Source of the DNA: CAVSDF01 sp963726715
Lineage (GTDB): Bacteria > Bacteroidota > Rhodothermia > Rhodothermales > BA12
NCBI GenBank assembly: GCA_963726715.1
Contig: CAVSDF010000008.1
Location: forward strand, 186,001-250,000
Reading direction: 5' to 3'
Length of the DNA stretch: 64,000 nt
The translations under genes were made by a program, and so were the position numbers. The notes under the pieces are model-generated. The model was not told where the DNA came from, searched no databases, and was given only the letters and a program-made list of their open reading frames with translations. Position 1 is the stretch's first letter. Every line of letters begins with the position of its first letter. This document shows, in pieces, positions 27,584-37,530 of the stretch.

Positions 27584-27679
27584 ATGCCCCTCGGAATCGA
27601 ATGGATGCCCGTCGCCGCCATCGTCCTGCCCGCCGCCGTCCTCGGCGTCCTCGGCTGGATGAGCACGCGCCGCCTCTGA
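27584..27679 (+). CDS. small single-span membrane protein (31 residues)
   Basis: A short frame, ATG 27584 to TGA 27679, encodes a 31-residue peptide with one hydrophobic segment (VAAIVLPAAVLGVLGW) and a basic C-terminus (STRRL). That pattern is common for bacterial small membrane proteins and unlikely as random high-GC sequence. It is divergent from the Wzi-like gene (91 bp apart). No homologue is recognised. Treat as a candidate. Confidence 0.4.
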   Translation: MPLGIEWMPVAAIVLPAAVLGVLGWMSTRRL

Positions 27680-27715
27680 CGCGCGGGCGTCTGTGCGTGA
27701 GTTAGGAGCGCTTGG

Positions 27716-28330
27716 TCACCGCATCGCCTCGGCGCTGCCGAGCCAGCGGCGCGCGGCGGCGGCGAGATCGGCGAAAGCGGGATCGTGCATCCGTGAGCGT
27801 GACCGGCGTCGAGCCGACGACGCTCGCCCCGAGCGCCCACGAGGTCGCGCCGCAGCCACGTCCGCACCGGCCCCGGAATCGTCGCCGCCAGCCCGAGCGC
27901 CGCGACGCAGGCGGCGATCCCCACGAGGCTCCGCCGCCCGTGCCGCGCCGCCCCGAATCGCCGGGCCACCCGCGCGTGCGCGAGCGCCGTGACGAGCGCA
28001 TCGCCATCGCCAGGATCGTCCACGCCGACACGCCCGTGATGTCGCCGATGTGCGCGGGCTGCCCGGCGTAGGCGGCGAGCATCCCGAGCGTGAGCGGCCC
28101 GTTCCAGAAGTGCTGCCCGGCGAGGGCGCCGCCGTAGACGAGAAGGAGCGCGTTCGTCAGCCCGAGTCCGAGCGCGACAGCGCCCGCGCCGCGAGCGCCC
28201 ACACGCCGACGAGCGCCGCGACGAGCAGCATGTGCGCGGCGATGTTCGTCACCGCGAGGAGGAAGCGCTGCCACAGAACCGCGTGCGCCGCCAGCGCCTG
28301 CACCATCCAGACCGCCAGCACCGCCCCCAA
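27716..28330 (-). pseudogene. polytopic membrane protein, several frame breaks
   Basis: Read in shifting frames this is about 200 residues of a membrane protein: AVLAVWMVQALAAHAVLW and NIAAHMLLVAALVGVWAL first, then LGLTNALLLVYGGALAGQ and GVSAWTILAMA, then VTALAHARVARRFG and SLVGIAACVAALGLAATI, and a soluble tail MHDPAFADLAAAARRW ending at the TGA at 27716-27718. Breaks fall near 28190, 28010 and 27830, perhaps one more near 27790. No family was recognised. It follows the TonB receptor on the same strand, so it may be the third gene of that unit (lipoprotein, receptor, membrane protein). The start is uncertain: TTG 28330 or GTG 28321. Confidence 0.5.
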
Positions 28331-28448
28331 CCGATGCGCGGCGCTGCGTCCTCGACCGAAAGGGCAGCCGTCGGGGGCAGGTGTGGAGGCACGGGCGGAA
28401 TCGGAGGAGTTTCGCGGCTGTACGCGCTCCTTCGCTGCGCGCCCCGCG

Positions 28449-30496
28449 TCAGAACGCCGCGCGCCACTGGACGGCGAGCGAGCGGACGGGGGCGAGGAAG
28501 GCGGGGCGCTCGGTGTGGTAGTGGTCGAGGACGTTGCGCCCGATCAGGCCGAGGCGTCCGATGCGCGTCGCCCACTCGGCGCGGAGGTCGAGCACGCGGA
28601 CGTCGGTGAAGACGTCGGCGTCGGGGACGAAGCGGGCGAAGTCGGAGTCGACGTTCTCGGGGCGGCTCGCGTAGCGCGCGTCGGCGCCGAGGGTGACGGT
28701 GCGGGTGAGGGCGACGTTCGCGCGGGCCTGCACGAGGTGGCGGTTGCGGTAGGCGAGCGGGCGGCGCCCGGTGCCATCGTCACCGAGGTCGCGGGCGTCG
28801 AGAAGGGTGTAGCTGACGCCGAGCGTCGTCGCGCGGCCGAGGAGGCGCGCGTCGGCGTCGAGGCTCGCTTCGGCGCCGCGGATGCGGGCGCGCGTCAGGT
28901 TGATGAACTGGAAGCCGGAGCGCGCGCCGACGGTCACGAAGCGCGGCTCGACGAGGCGGCGGTAGTCGGTCTGGAACGCGGCCACATCGGCGCGAAGGCG
29001 CACGCCGCCGAGCGTCCGCGCGGCGCGAATCCCCACCTCGCCGCCGACGCTCGTCTCGGGCGCCACGTCGGGGTTGGGGATGAGCGGCAGGAACTGGCTG
29101 TCGTCGACGTAGCGCTCGGTGACACCGGGAACGCGGAATCCCGCCCCCGCCGACGCGCGCAGGTGCACGTCGGGCGCGGCGTCGAAGCCGACGCTGAGTT
29201 TGGGGCTGAGGTGCCGCTCGGTGCGGTCGGCGCTGAGGCGGTAGACGTCGAAGCGGAGGCCGGGCGTGACGCGCAGGCGCGGCCGTCGGGCGGGCGTCGA
29301 GCTGGGCGAAGACGGCGCCCTCGGGCTGTCCGCGGTAGCGGTCCTCGGCGTAGATGCTCGCGCGCGTCGCGTTGGCGTCGGCGCTGAGGCCGGCGGTGAC
29401 GACGCCCATCCGCGTCAGCCGCGTCGCCTGGACCTCACCGCCGTAGCGAAATCCGACGGTGCCGTCGGCGAGCGGAAACGGCTTCTTGTCGTCGTCGAGC
29501 GGGACGGTGACGACGCCGAAGAGGCGCGCCCGCGCCGTGACGACCGTCCCGCCCGCGGTCGAGGTGATGAACGAGGGCAGGAGGGCGTAGCGGAGCGTTT
29601 GGGCGTCGCTCCACCCGGTCGCGCGGCCGGTGCCGAGGGCGAGGGAGCCGGGGCGGAGCGGGTTGTCGAGGCCGCCCCAGTAGAGGAAATTGTCCGACCG
29701 CGAGAACGTCGCGCCGCCGAGCAGTTCGACGCGCGAGCGCCCGCTGAGGTCGTGGCGGAGTTTGGCGTAGGCGAGGCCGCGCGCCGCCGATCCGCGGTCG
29801 AGGTAGCCGCGGTCGAACCGTCCGTGGACCGTCGCCCAGCCTTCGGTGCGCGGCCCGAGCGTGCGGGCGTGCGAGAGCGAGACGGTCGTGAACGCGCGCA
29901 GCCCGTCGCCGCCGTCCGGCCACGCGTCACGCCAGAGTTTGTGGCGCGAGGGGGTGTAGGCGCCCGCCTGCGCCACGAGGGCCGTCACCGGGCGCTCCGG
30001 CGCGCGGCGCGTGACGAGCTGGATGACGCCGCCGAGCGCGCCGGAGCCGTAGAGCGCCGAGCCGGGGCCTTTCACCACCTCGACGCGCTCGACCTGGTCG
30101 AGCGGCAGGGCCTCGAACGGGATCGACTCGGCGTCCGGTCCGAGCATCGGCACGCCATCGACGAGCAGGAGGACGCGGCTGCCCGCGCTGTACGAGAAGC
30201 CCGACGAGCCGCGGATCGACACCTGATTTTCGGCGAGCGTCACGCCGGGCACGACGCGCAGCACGTCGTCGAGGCGCACGAATCCGCGCACGGCGATCTC
30301 CTCGGTCCCGAGCACCGACACGCTGGTCGGCACGCGCGCGAGCGCCTCCTCGGTGCGCGAGGCCGTCACGACGACCTCGGAAACGCGGACGGTGTCGCGG
30401 GGCGATGGGGAGGCGGGCCGTGTCGGCTGGGCGGCTGGCGGCCAAGGGGACGACGAGCGCGAGCGCAAGAGCGGCGGCGGTGCGAAAGGCGGTCAC
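28449..30496 (-). CDS. TonB-dependent outer-membrane receptor, BtuB-like (frameshifted)
   Basis: About 680 residues. A signal peptide (FRTAAALALALVVPLAA) starts at GTG 30496, one base after the stop of the upstream lipoprotein gene. After a break near 30420 come a TonB-box-like VSEVVVTASR and the plug domain (VRGFVRLDDVLRVVPGV, GSSGFSYSAGSRVLLLVDG, VERVEVVKGPGSALYGSGAL). The barrel continues across a second break near 29285 to a terminal Phe (QWRAAF). Layout and length fit BtuB/vitamin- or siderophore-type receptors rather than SusC. Ligand unknown. Both breaks lie in conserved stretches, so sequence error is likely. Confidence 0.85.
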
Positions 30497-30497
30497 G

Positions 30498-30953
30498 TCA
30501 GCGGGGCGGGAAGGGCGGCAGGGACGCGAAGTCGACGCGAAGCGCCACGCGCGTCGTCTCGCCCGCGCGGACGGTGAAGGGCGCGCCGACGACCCCCACG
30601 GGGCGCCACGCGAACAGGCTCGGCGCAAACCGCTGCGCGATGCCGGCATAGACGTACGTCGCCGGGGTCGCGTCGGGCACGACGAAGGTGTCGGCGGCGA
30701 CGTTCGTGCGGAGCTTGGCGGGCGTGAGGGCGAGTTCGTTGAGGCGCAGGAAATCGGTCGTGTCGCGCGGCACGAACGGCATCGCCACGAAGCGCAGATC
30801 GACGATGGAGTCGGCAGAGGGCCACCGCCCGACGTACGTCACCGTCCCGACGATGACGCCCGGCCCGGTGCGCACGGGCGGCGCGAGGCCGCCATCGCAG
30901 CCGCCGAGCGCGCAGGCGACGAGGGCGGTGAGGAACAGGGAGCGGAACGGCAT
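30498..30953 (-). CDS. outer-membrane lipoprotein of unknown function
   Basis: Protein of 151 residues starting at ATG 30953. A short basic start and hydrophobic stretch (FRSLFLTALVAC) offer two lipobox options, LVAC and LGGC, followed by DGG. The mature part is beta-rich (GVIVGTVTYVGRW, TFVVPDATPATYVYAGIAQ, GVVGAPFTVRAGETTRVAL) and resembles small Ig-like or carboxypeptidase-regulatory-like folds. The stop is one base before the TonB receptor's GTG, so the two are translationally coupled. It is probably a surface-exposed or periplasmic partner that helps the receptor capture its ligand (inference). Confidence 0.7.
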   Translation of the reverse strand: MPFRSLFLTALVACALGGCDGGLAPPVRTGPGVIVGTVTYVGRWPSADSIVDLRFVAMPFVPRDTTDFLRLNELALTPAKLRTNVAADTFVVPDATPATYVYAGIAQRFAPSLFAWRPVGVVGAPFTVRAGETTRVALRVDFASLPPFPPR

Positions 30954-31201
30954 CGGAACGGCGACGGAGGGGGGCAGGGCGTACGGTACGGCGAGCCGGG
31001 CACCCGCGCAACCGACGGCGCCGCCGGTCATGCCGCACCCATCCGACGGAGGCAGTGCGCTGGGTGCATTGCGCGGGTTCGGGCGAGCCCGTTTCTTGCG
31101 TCCGCTTACGCCGGGGTGCGTTCGCTCCGGTACGCTGGAAAGACGCCGCGTATCTTTGAAGGTCTCATCGATCCATCCCGTCGCCCGACCCGCTTGCCCG
31201 A

Positions 31202-32251
31202 ATGCTACGTCTCTCCGAGTTCGACTACGAGGTGCCCGCCGACCTGGTCGCCCAGGACCCGGTCGAGCCGCGCGACGCCTCGCGCCTGCTCGTCGTCGAC
31301 CGCGCGAGCGGCACGTTCGCGCACCGCCACTTCCGCGACCTGCCCGACTACCTGAGCGCCGACGACCTGCTCATCGCCAACGACACGCGCGTGTTTCCGG
31401 CGCGGTTGCACGGCCTCAAAGACGGCACCGGGGCGGGATGCGAGGTCTTCCTGCTGCGCGAGCTGAACCCCGACCGGCACCTCTGGGAGGTCCTCGTCGC
31501 ACCCGCGCGCAAGCTCCGCGTCGGCAACCGCGTCCGCTTCGACGACGGAAAGCTGACCTGCGAGATCGTCGACACGACGAGCGCGGGCGGACGTGTCGTG
31601 CGATTCTTGTACGACGGAACGTCCGACGACTTCCACGCCATCCTCGACCGCATCGGCCACACGCCGCTCCCGCCCTACATCCGCCGCGACGACACCGAGG
31701 CCGACCGCGACCGCTACCAGACGGTCTTCGCCCGCAACCGCGGCGCCGTCGCCGCCCCGACCGCCGGCCTGCACTTCACGCCCGACCTCACCGCCCGCAT
31801 CGCCGCGATGGGCGTGCGCACCGAGACCGTGACCCTGCACGTGGGGATGGGCACGTTCCGCTCGATCGAGATCGAGGACGCCTCCAAGCACACGATGGAC
31901 GCCGAATTCCACACCGTCAGCGCCGAGGTGGCGGCGGCGGTCAACGCGACGAAGGCGGCCGGCGGGCGCGTCGTGGCCGTGGGGACGACGAGCGTCCGCG
32001 CCCTCGAATCCGCCGTCGGACCGGACGGGCGGCTGACCGAGTCGAGCGGCTGGACGGCCAAGTTCATCCACCCGCCCTACACCTTCGGCGCCGTCGACGC
32101 GCTCGTCACCAACTTCCACATGCCCCGCTCGACGCTCCTGCTCCTCGTCGCCGCCCTCGCCGGGGCCGACCTGATGCGCGAGGCCTACCGCGTCGCCATC
32201 GCCGAGCGCTACCGCCTCTTCTCCTACGGCGATGCGATGCTGATTTTGTAA
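31202..32251 (+). CDS. queA: S-adenosylmethionine:tRNA ribosyltransferase-isomerase
   Basis: Protein of 349 residues, full length for QueA. It transfers and isomerises the ribosyl moiety of SAM onto 7-aminomethyl-7-deazaguanine in tRNA, giving epoxyqueuosine. Diagnostic stretches are FDYEVPADLVAQ at the N-terminus, NDTRVFPARL, PLPPYI, RGAVAAPTAGLHF, TLHVGMGTF and TNFHMPRSTLLLLVAAL. The preceding 248 bp gap is divergent from the lipoprotein gene and must carry promoters for both. The gap contains the inverted repeat GCACCCA/TGGGTGC (31035-31067), of unknown meaning. Confidence 0.96.
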   Translation: MLRLSEFDYEVPADLVAQDPVEPRDASRLLVVDRASGTFAHRHFRDLPDYLSADDLLIANDTRVFPARLHGLKDGTGAGCEVFLLRELNPDRHLWEVLVAPARKLRVGNRVRFDDGKLTCEIVDTTSAGGRVVRFLYDGTSDDFHAILDRIGHTPLPPYIRRDDTEADRDRYQTVFARNRGAVAAPTAGLHFTPDLTARIAAMGVRTETVTLHVGMGTFRSIEIEDASKHTMDAEFHTVSAEVAAAVNATKAAGGRVVAVGTTSVRALESAVGPDGRLTESSGWTAKFIHPPYTFGAVDALVTNFHMPRSTLLLLVAALAGADLMREAYRVAIAERYRLFSYGDAMLIL

Positions 32252-32291
32252 CGTTGGGGATTGGGTATTGGGGTTTTGAAATGGAATTGCA

Positions 32292-33086
32292 ATGATGGAG
32301 ATGTACGGGGAGGATGAACGGGCGGAGGACGCCGCGCGGGCGGTGGATGCGGCGCCGGTGCCTCCGGCTGCCGGTGCGCGCGGCCGTGTCGGCCTCGTCA
32401 TTCCGGCGGCGGGGCAGGGGCTGCGGATGGGCGGCGGCGTGCCCAAGCAGGCGCGCTTGCTCGGGGGAGTGCCGGTGCTCGCCCGGACGCTCGCGCGGCT
32501 GACGGCACACCCGGACGTGACCGTCGCGGTCGTCGCTGTGCCCGAGGCCGACCTCGACGCCTACCGCGCGATGCTCGACGGCGTGGCGCGCGTGGGCGTG
32601 GAGGTGCAGGTCGTGGCGGGCGGGGCGTCGCGGCAGGCGAGCGTGGCGGCGGCGGTCGCAGCGCTGCCGGAGGGCATCGACATCGTGCTCGTCCACGATG
32701 CCGTCCGCCCGTTCGTGCCGCCGTCGGTGATCGCGGCAGTGGTCGATGCCGCGCGGGCGCACGGGGCCGCCGTCCCCGCTGTGCCGGTCGCCGATACGCT
32801 GCGGCGGGCGTCGGTGGATGCCGGTGGCGGCGGTGTCTTCGGCGCGACCGTCCCGCGCGACGGCCTCTTTCAGGTGCAGACGCCGCAGGGCTTCCGCGCC
32901 GACCTGCTGCGCGCCGCCCTCGCCCACGCCGCCGCAACGGCCACTCCGGACGCCACCGACGACGCCGCGCTCGTCGCCGCCCTCGGCCACCGCGTCCGCC
33001 TCGTGTCCGGCGACCGCCGCGCCTTCAAGCTCACCACGCCCGACGACTGGGCGCTCGCCGAAGCGCTGCTGGCGGCAGGGGCGTGA
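32292..33086 (+). CDS. ispD: 2-C-methyl-D-erythritol 4-phosphate cytidylyltransferase
   Basis: Protein of 264 residues. The third enzyme of the MEP isoprenoid pathway, it couples CTP and MEP. The nucleotide-binding signature VIPAAGQGLRMGGGVPKQ starts at residue ~37, followed by GGASRQASVAAAV, HDAVRPFVPP, VPVADTLRR, VQTPQGF and KLTTPDDW. About 30 acidic/Ala-rich residues precede the conserved domain, so the real start could be an internal codon. ispF follows after 168 bp on the same strand. An element GGATGGTGGGTTCGTGATGG sits just after the stop, related to the repeats at other gene ends here. Confidence 0.94.
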   Translation: MMEMYGEDERAEDAARAVDAAPVPPAAGARGRVGLVIPAAGQGLRMGGGVPKQARLLGGVPVLARTLARLTAHPDVTVAVVAVPEADLDAYRAMLDGVARVGVEVQVVAGGASRQASVAAAVAALPEGIDIVLVHDAVRPFVPPSVIAAVVDAARAHGAAVPAVPVADTLRRASVDAGGGGVFGATVPRDGLFQVQTPQGFRADLLRAALAHAAATATPDATDDAALVAALGHRVRLVSGDRRAFKLTTPDDWALAEALLAAGA

Positions 33087-33254
33087 GGGGACGGACGTGG
33101 GATGGTGGGTTCGTGATGGGGCGTTGGACGCTCCCTGAGGGTGTCGTCGATGCGCCTGCGTACCAACTCACACGCCCGCCGACCCGCCCACTGCGCCCCG
33201 TGGGCACCGCACCCGTGCGCCCGCGTAGACGCGCCGATCTCTCCCGCCTCCCCC

Positions 33255-33740
33255 ATGCGCATCGGCTTCGGCTACGACGTTCACCGCCTCGCCGCCGGGC
33301 GGCCGCTCGTGCTCGGCGGCGTCACGATCCCCCACGAGACCGGCCCCGACGGCCACTCCGACGCCGACGCGCTCCTCCACGCCGTCTGCGACGCCCTCCT
33401 CGGCGCCGCCGCCCTCGGCGACATCGGCCACCACTTCCCGAACACCGACGACCGCTGGAAAGGCGCCGACAGCCGGACGCTCCTCCGCCACGTCGTCGAG
33501 GTGACGCGCGCGGCCGGGTGGCGCGTCGGCAACGTCGATGCGCTCGTCTCGCTCGAACGCCCGCGCCTGCGCCCGCACGTCGACGCGATGCGCGCGCTCA
33601 TCGCCGCCGATCTCGGCGTGGATGTCGGCGCCGTCTCGGTCAAGGCGGGGACGAACGAGCGGATGGGCTTCGTCGGGCGCGAGGAGGGCATCGCCGCCTA
33701 CGCCGTCTGCCTGCTCCTGCCCACCGATTCTGGCGCCTGA
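33255..33740 (+). CDS. ispF: 2-C-methyl-D-erythritol 2,4-cyclodiphosphate synthase
   Basis: Protein of 161 residues, the usual size. It cyclises CDP-ME 2-phosphate with release of CMP, in the MEP pathway. The zinc-binding motif GYDVHRL (Asp and His, residues ~6-12) and GHSDADALLHAVCDALLGA are present, with FPNTDDRWKGADS, SVKAGTNERMGFVGREEGI and a normal C-terminus. It forms the common ispD-ispF pair. ATG 33255 follows a run of C-rich sequence, with no better upstream start. Confidence 0.96.
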   Translation: MRIGFGYDVHRLAAGRPLVLGGVTIPHETGPDGHSDADALLHAVCDALLGAAALGDIGHHFPNTDDRWKGADSRTLLRHVVEVTRAAGWRVGNVDALVSLERPRLRPHVDAMRALIAADLGVDVGAVSVKAGTNERMGFVGREEGIAAYAVCLLLPTDSGA

Positions 33741-33771
33741 GCGCTGCTCCACCGCCGCATCCGTTCCCCCG

Positions 33772-34401
33772 ATGGAGACCCTCGACGCCCTCTACACCTG
33801 GCTCGGTGCGCTGCCGACCCTCGCCGTCTACGTCGCCGTCTTCGTCATCGCGTACGGAGAGAACGTGCTGCCGCCGATTCCGGGCGACGTGGCGGTCGTG
33901 GTCGTCGGGATGATCGCGGCGGCGGGAGCGGTGAGCCTGCCGGTCGTCGTCGTGCTGGCGAGCGTGGCGAGCGCGCTCGGCTTCCTGACGGTCTACGCCG
34001 TCGGGCGGCGGATGGGCGATGCGGTCCTCGACCCCGACCGCTACCGCTGGCTGCCCAAAGACGACATCCGGCGCGCGGCGCGCCTCGCCGACCGCCACGG
34101 CGCCTGGGTGGTGCTGGTGAACCGCTTCCTGCCCGGCTTGCGCTCGGTCATCGGCCTCGCCGTCGGGCTGAGCCGGATGCCGACGGCCCGCGTGGCGGCG
34201 CTCGCGGCGGTGAGTTCGGTGGTGTGGACGTCGCTCATCGTGGGGCTGGGGTACGCGCTCGCCGACAACCGGGCGGCGATCGCGCGCGTGCTCGGAGCGT
34301 TCGAGAGGACGGGCGGCATCCTGCTTGCGCTCCTGGCCGCGGGCCTCGCCATCTGGTTCGTGCGCCGCCGCCGCGCCGCCCGAGCGCCGATGGCGCCGTG
34401 A
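33772..34401 (+). CDS. DedA family membrane protein
   Basis: Protein of 209 residues with five to six hydrophobic segments. It has the DedA/SNARE-associated signature: the helix-breaking PPIPGDVAVVVVG (residues ~25-37), then GRRMGDAV, and the conserved RFLPGLRSVIGLAVGLSRMP (~120-139). DedA proteins act in membrane lipid recycling; some are undecaprenyl-phosphate or PE flippases. Such a role would suit a genome region rich in undecaprenyl-linked glycan genes, but this is only suggestive. It lies 32 bp after ispF. Confidence 0.87.
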   Translation: METLDALYTWLGALPTLAVYVAVFVIAYGENVLPPIPGDVAVVVVGMIAAAGAVSLPVVVVLASVASALGFLTVYAVGRRMGDAVLDPDRYRWLPKDDIRRAARLADRHGAWVVLVNRFLPGLRSVIGLAVGLSRMPTARVAALAAVSSVVWTSLIVGLGYALADNRAAIARVLGAFERTGGILLALLAAGLAIWFVRRRRAARAPMAP

Positions 34402-34564
34402 GGGCGGGGGGAGGGAAGTGGGTTGTGGGTGGTCGGTCGTTGATTGTTGGTGGAAGGGCGTTCGCCGCGGGGCGATGGCCGTCCGTCGTCTCTCTCGTCC
34501 GTCGTCCGTCGTCTGCCGACCGGCGCGCGGGCACGCGCGGGCGGGGGCGGCGCGTTGGCGCGGC

Positions 34565-37417
34565 ATGGTCCGGTTCGTCGCTGCATTTCTGCTCGCCCTC
34601 GCGGCGCTCGCTCCCGGCGCGGCGCGGGCGCAGCGGCGCGACTCGGTGCGCGTCGATTCGGTGCGGGCGGCGCGCCTGAGTTCCGTGCGCCCCGATTCGG
34701 GCCTCGTGCGCATCGACAGCGTGCGGGCGGGCGATGTGGTCGTCGTGCGCGACACGTTGCCGCCGGCTTCGTCGCGGACGCTGCGGGAGCCGGTGCGGTT
34801 TTCGGCGCGCGACCGGCTCTCGTTCGTGTTCGACTCGACGGCGGCCTCTCCAACACCCACGACCGGCGCCCCGACGCTCGGCGATGTGGCGACGCTGACC
34901 GGCGACGCGCGCATCCAGTACGGCAAACAGGTGCTCGAAGGCTATGAGGTGGCGCTCTTCATCGACCGCGACGAGGTGCGCGCCCGCGGCCTCGCCGTCG
35001 ATACCGGGATGGTCGGGCGGCCGCGGTTCGCCGAGGGCGACAACCAGATCACGAGCGCCGAGATCGCCTACAACCTGCGCACCGAGCGCGGGCGCTTCAT
35101 CGAGGCCCGCACCAAACTCGACGACGGGTTCGTGCGCGCGCGGACGGTCGCCATCGGGCGAGACTCGACCGTCTACGCCCGCCGCGCCGTCTTCACCACC
35201 TGCCCCTGCGTCGACGATCCGTCGTACTCGCTCCGGGCCGAGCGGATGAAGATCGTCGACGGCAAGCGCATCTTCACCGGGCCGATCCAGCTCTTTCTCT
35301 TCAACATCGCCACGCCCATCGCCCTGCCGTTCGGCTTCCTGCCCGCCACCGAGGGGCGCCGCAGCGGGCCGCTCGCGCCGACGTACGGCGAGGACTACCG
35401 CGGCTTCTACCTGCAGAACCTCGGCTGGTATTTTCCGATCAGCGACTACCTCGACTTCCAGGTGACGGGCAGCCTGTGGTCGCGCGGGTCGTTCGAGATG
35501 CGCCCGCGCCTGCGCTACGCCCGCCGCTACCGGATGACCGGATCGGTCGAACTGGCGGGCGGCATCAACCGGACCGGCGAGGTCGAGGACCCCGATTACA
35601 GCTCGCAGCGCGTCGTCTCGGTGCGGTGGACGCACAGCCAGACGGTCAGCCCGCGCACCAACTTCAACGCCAACGTCGACCTCTCGTCGAGCGGCTACCT
35701 GAGGGGCAACAGCCAGACGCTCGTCGACCGGACGCGGCAGGAGATCGGCTCCACGATCACCTACGCGACGCGCTGGCCCGCGTCGGGGCGCGCCCTCAAC
35801 GCGACGCTCTCGCAGCGCCAGACGCTCTCGACCGGCGCGGCGACGCTCCGCATCCCCGACCTGTCGTTCTCGCAGACCGAACGCCGACCGTTCGCGCGGC
35901 GCGGCGTGGCGCGCGGGGCGCCGCGGTGGTACGAGAGCGTGACCTACCGGTACAGCGGCACCCTCACCAACGGGTTCACGTTTTCGCCGATCGCGCGGAG
36001 ATCCGGCGGCGCAGAACGTGGCGTGGTACGAGGCGCTGTTTCGTCCGAGCCTCTACCGCCTCGCCACCGGCAACCGCTTCGGCACGCCCTTCACGCTCAA
36101 CGTGCGCCACGACGTGCCGCTCAGCGCGTCGTTCAACGTCAACGGCCTGCCGGGCCTCCGTGGGCTTCGCGCCAACGTCGTTCCGAGCGTGCAGTACGTC
36201 GAGCAGTGGGTGAACCAGACGCAGCGCGCCATCGCCCGCGACACCGTCGGGGTCGATGTGCGGCCGGTGACGGGATTCGCGGCGGTGCGGCAGGTGACGG
36301 CGGCGCTGTCGGCGAACACGACCGTCTACGGCATCTTCCCGGTCCGCGTCAGCACGCCCGTCGGGCGCTTCGACGGCCTGCGGCACACGGTGCGCCCGAG
36401 TCTGGGCGTCGCGTTCGCGCCGGATTACTCCGCGGCGCCGTTCAACTACATCCGCGAGACGACCTACCGCGTCCGCGAAAACGGGCAGATCGTGGAGCGG
36501 ACGGCGCGGACGCCGATCCTGCCGTCGATCCCGTCGACCGGCACGGCGGCGCTGACGTTCTCGCTCGACAACGTCTTCGAGACGCGCGCGCGTCCGCACG
36601 GATTCCACCGGCGAGGCCACGCGGACGCCCCTCACGCTCCTCACGCTCTCGCTCAACGGCAGCTACAACGCCGCCGCCGACAGCTTCCGCCTCTCGCCCG
36701 TCTCGTTCTCCGCGCGCACGCAGATCGGGCGCGTGGACCTGTCGGCGAGTCGGCTCGGTGTCGCCGTACCGGCTGCGGGCGGACGGGCGCGGCGAGCGTC
36801 CCGACTACGACGTGTCGCTGCGCGGCCTGCCGCTCGGGCGCCTGCAGCGCTTCTCGCTCTCGGGTGCGACGAACTTCTCGAGCCGCCGCCGGGGCGACGC
36901 GCGCCTCTCGCAGCGCGCGGCCTTCGACCAGTATCTGCCGGGCCAGGCGGCGGGTGTGCCGCTCGGCGGATACCCCGGCACGGCGGCGGCGGGCGTCGGG
37001 GCGCCGGGCGCGGGCGCGCCGTTCGTGCCGGTGATCGGGGCCGCGCCGTACGCCGACTTCTCGATCCCGTGGAGCGTCTCGCTCGATGTCTCCTACACGT
37101 ACTCCGAAAACCTCTTCGGCGGACGCGCCGCCCGCGCGCTCACCACGAACAGCCGCTTCGACGCGAACGTGACGCCCCGGTGGAAGGTGCAGGGCACGAC
37201 CGGCCTCGACCTCACCGCCTTCGACATCTCGACATCGAGCCTCGCCATCCTGCGCGACTTCGACTGCTGGGAGATGTCGCTCAACTGGGTGCCCTTCGGC
37301 GCCTTCCGGAGCTACGGCTTCAACCTGCAGGTCAAGAGCGGCAAGCTCCGCGAACTGCTCCGCATCCAGGTCCCCCGGCAGGACCCCCGCCGCGTGCTGA
37401 CGACGCTGGGGCGGTGA
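34565..37417 (+). CDS. lptD: LptD-like LPS-assembly outer-membrane protein (frameshifted)
   Basis: About 950 residues. The signal peptide ends near ARAQ (residue ~22). A variable ~75-residue region precedes an OstA/LptA-like beta-jellyroll (LTGDARIQYGKQVLEGYEV, LAVDTGMVGRPRF, AEIAYNLRTERGRFIEART). CPCVDDPSYSLRA supplies the conserved Cys region, followed by IFTGPIQLFLFNIATPIALPF. A large barrel follows and ends with FDCWEMSLNWVPFG and FNLQVKSGKL, typical of the Bacteroidota-type LptD. Three frame breaks (near 36003, 36600 and 36757) lie in the barrel. Start is ATG 34565. It inserts LPS into the outer leaflet. Confidence 0.86.
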   Translation: MVRFVAAFLLALAALAPGAARAQRRDSVRVDSVRAARLSSVRPDSGLVRIDSVRAGDVVVVRDTLPPASSRTLREPVRFSARDRLSFVFDSTAASPTPTTGAPTLGDVATLTGDARIQYGKQVLEGYEVALFIDRDEVRARGLAVDTGMVGRPRFAEGDNQITSAEIAYNLRTERGRFIEARTKLDDGFVRARTVAIGRDSTVYARRAVFTTCPCVDDPSYSLRAERMKIVDGKRIFTGPIQLFLFNIATPIALPFGFLPATEGRRSGPLAPTYGEDYRGFYLQNLGWYFPISDYLDFQVTGSLWSRGSFEMRPRLRYARRYRMTGSVELAGGINRTGEVEDPDYSSQRVVSVRWTHSQTVSPRTNFNANVDLSSSGYLRGNSQTLVDRTRQEIGSTITYATRWPASGRALNATLSQRQTLSTGAATLRIPDLSFSQTERRPFARRGVARGAPRWYESVTYRYSGTLTNGFTFSPIARRSGGAERGVVRGAVSSEPLPPRHRQPLRHALHAQRAPRRAAQRVVQRQRPAGPPWASRQRRSERAVRRAVGEPDAARHRPRHRRGRCAAGDGIRGGAAGDGGAVGEHDRLRHLPGPRQHARRALRRPAAHGAPESGRRVRAGLLRGAVQLHPRDDLPRPRKRADRGADGADADPAVDPVDRHGGADVLARQRLRDARASARIPPARPRGRPSRSSRSRSTAATTPPPTASASRPSRSPRARRSGAWTCRRVGSVSPYRLRADGRGERPDYDVSLRGLPLGRLQRFSLSGATNFSSRRRGDARLSQRAAFDQYLPGQAAGVPLGGYPGTAAAGVGAPGAGAPFVPVIGAAPYADFSIPWSVSLDVSYTYSENLFGGRAARALTTNSRFDANVTPRWKVQGTTGLDLTAFDISTSSLAILRDFDCWEMSLNWVPFGAFRSYGFNLQVKSGKLRELLRIQVPRQDPRRVLTTLGR

Positions 37418-37530
37418 GGGGAGGGCGGGATGGTGGGTTTGTGGGGATGAGACGCCGATGGCGCGGCAGAAACCCGTTCTGAGCTGCACCCGTACGCATC
37501 GCCGTTTCCCCGTCGTCACACTCCTTCCCG

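Noticed and set aside
30954..31201. Possible cobalamin riboswitch before the lipoprotein/TonB receptor unit
   Set aside because: I looked on the - strand for the conserved B12-box words and the long paired leader. Only a 7-bp inverted repeat (GCACCCA/TGGGTGC) was found, which is not enough.
36733..37482. Separate + strand frame inside the lptD gene
   Set aside because: It is only the short frame-shifted stretch of LptD followed by antisense-like noise; its first residues continue the barrel sequence.
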